IMG/VR virus record: IMGVR_UViG_3300003322_000101
Coordinates: 1-22,091 of that record
Origin: a virus
Strand: one strand, 5' to 3'
Length of the DNA stretch: 22,091 bases
This document shows positions 21,367 through 22,091 of this stretch, piece by piece. A program made the translations under genes and the position numbers. Numbering within the stretch: the stretch's first letter is position 1; every line of letters begins with the position of its first letter. The notes below the pieces were generated by a model that was given only the letters and a program-made list of their open reading frames with translations, made no database searches and was not told where the DNA came from.

Positions 21367-22091
21367 ATGGCTACCCTCACGATCAATGGTCGAAAGGTCA
21401 AGGTTGACGACTCGTTTTTGTCGCTCACGCCAGAGCAGCAGAATGCGACGGTTGACGAGATCGCGGCCAGCTTCGCCACGCCGGGAAACGTCAGCAATCC
21501 GTCTCAGGCGTTCACCGACGCCACGGCCAATGCCAGCGCCATGGGGCTGAAGGGCAAGGTCGAACAGCCTGCGGCTCCCGAACCGAGCCTGCTCGACAAG
21601 TTCATGACCGCTACGGCTGCCACGGCCAATGGGTTGAGCTCTGTCGTGCCAGGGCTGCAGAATGTCACCGACGCGATCGGTGGGACGGTATCGCAGTTCA
21701 CGGGCGGCAACTACGACGACTATGTCAATCGGCAGCGTGCGTTGCGCGAGCAGTATGCGAAGGAAGCCCCGTACGCTCGGCTGTCCGGTGAGGTTGGTGG
21801 CTATCTGGCGGGTGGCTCGCTGTTGGGCGGCACCAAGCTAGGCGCCGAAGCGCTCGGCATGACCGGCTCGCTCGGAACGCGGGCTGCCAATTCGTTCCTT
21901 TCCACAGCCGGTCTGTCGATGGCAGACGCCCTCACCAACGGAAAGACTGGTGTGGATGCGCTGGCGGCTGGCGGTGTTGGCGGCCTCGCTGGGCTGGCTG
22001 GCTTTGGCGCTGGTGAGGCTGTTGGCGCAGCGGGCAAGAAGATTGCCGATACCTTCACAAGGGGGACGCAGCGGGCGGCGACCAAGACCGC
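21367..22091 (+). CDS. Large internal virion protein, N-terminal part (runs off right edge)
   Basis: The frame begins at ATG 21367 immediately after the previous stop and stays open to the window end, giving 241 residues. The N-terminus (MATLTINGRKVKVDDSFLSL, then TPEQQNATVDEIA) is a short module I associate with big ejection proteins of rhizobial and related phages, which often carry a transglycosylase or similar domain further on. Two Gly/Ala-rich hydrophobic segments (VGGYLAGGSLLGGTKLGAEA and AGGVGGLAGLAGFGAGEAVG) could insert in membranes. A polar middle (NYDDYVNRQRALREQYAKEA) links them. The enzymatic part, if present, is outside the window. Function as a cell-entry protein is inferred. 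Confidence 0.7.
   Translation, partial: MATLTINGRKVKVDDSFLSLTPEQQNATVDEIAASFATPGNVSNPSQAFTDATANASAMGLKGKVEQPAAPEPSLLDKFMTATAATANGLSSVVPGLQNVTDAIGGTVSQFTGGNYDDYVNRQRALREQYAKEAPYARLSGEVGGYLAGGSLLGGTKLGAEALGMTGSLGTRAANSFLSTAGLSMADALTNGKTGVDALAAGGVGGLAGLAGFGAGEAVGAAGKKIADTFTRGTQRAATKT

Overview
The window looks like about half of a tailed-phage genome, or a prophage, from an alphaproteobacterial host, most plausibly a rhizobial or related member of the Hyphomicrobiales. This rests on its GC-rich codon use, dense short overlapping genes, and small conserved early proteins of the kind found in rhizobial phages. The virion genes point to a short-tailed (podovirus-like) particle. There is a P22-like portal, an N4-gp56-type major capsid protein, an SU10-type adaptor, a P22 gp10-like tail hub and a set of ejection proteins. 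I see no tail tube, sheath or tape-measure gene. No integrase, lysis gene, DNA polymerase or tRNA is visible here, so lifestyle cannot be decided.

Left edge (1-250): a minus-strand gene of unknown function runs off the left edge and diverges from everything else across a short intergenic gap. All other genes are on the plus strand.

Early block (251-7330): small regulatory or unknown proteins, an HNH nuclease, a DNA-modification cassette, a zinc-knuckle/winged-helix protein, a DnaB-type helicase, a DUF1376-like replication-associated protein and several small conserved phage proteins. The modification cassette is a short C5-cytosine methyltransferase, an unknown 109-residue protein and a DPPY-type amino-methyltransferase. 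Most neighbours overlap by 1-4 bases, which suggests one translationally coupled operon. It ends at a rho-independent terminator near 7400-7443.

Late block (7543-22091): a small-terminase candidate, three structural-looking genes including a lectin/LamG-like protein, TerL, portal, scaffold, major capsid, two capsid-associated beta-rich proteins, a 43-residue basic protein, adaptor, tail hub, two small accessory proteins and three virion/ejection proteins. The last of these runs off the right edge.

The most interesting non-coding signals are a 178-base leader with a run of small hairpins before the major capsid gene, a perfect 8-bp hairpin after the capsid genes, and a strong inverted repeat inside the DUF1376-like gene. 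I found no CRISPR array, IS element, reverse transcriptase/diversity system or recognisable defence island. All family assignments come from reading the sequence, not from database searches.
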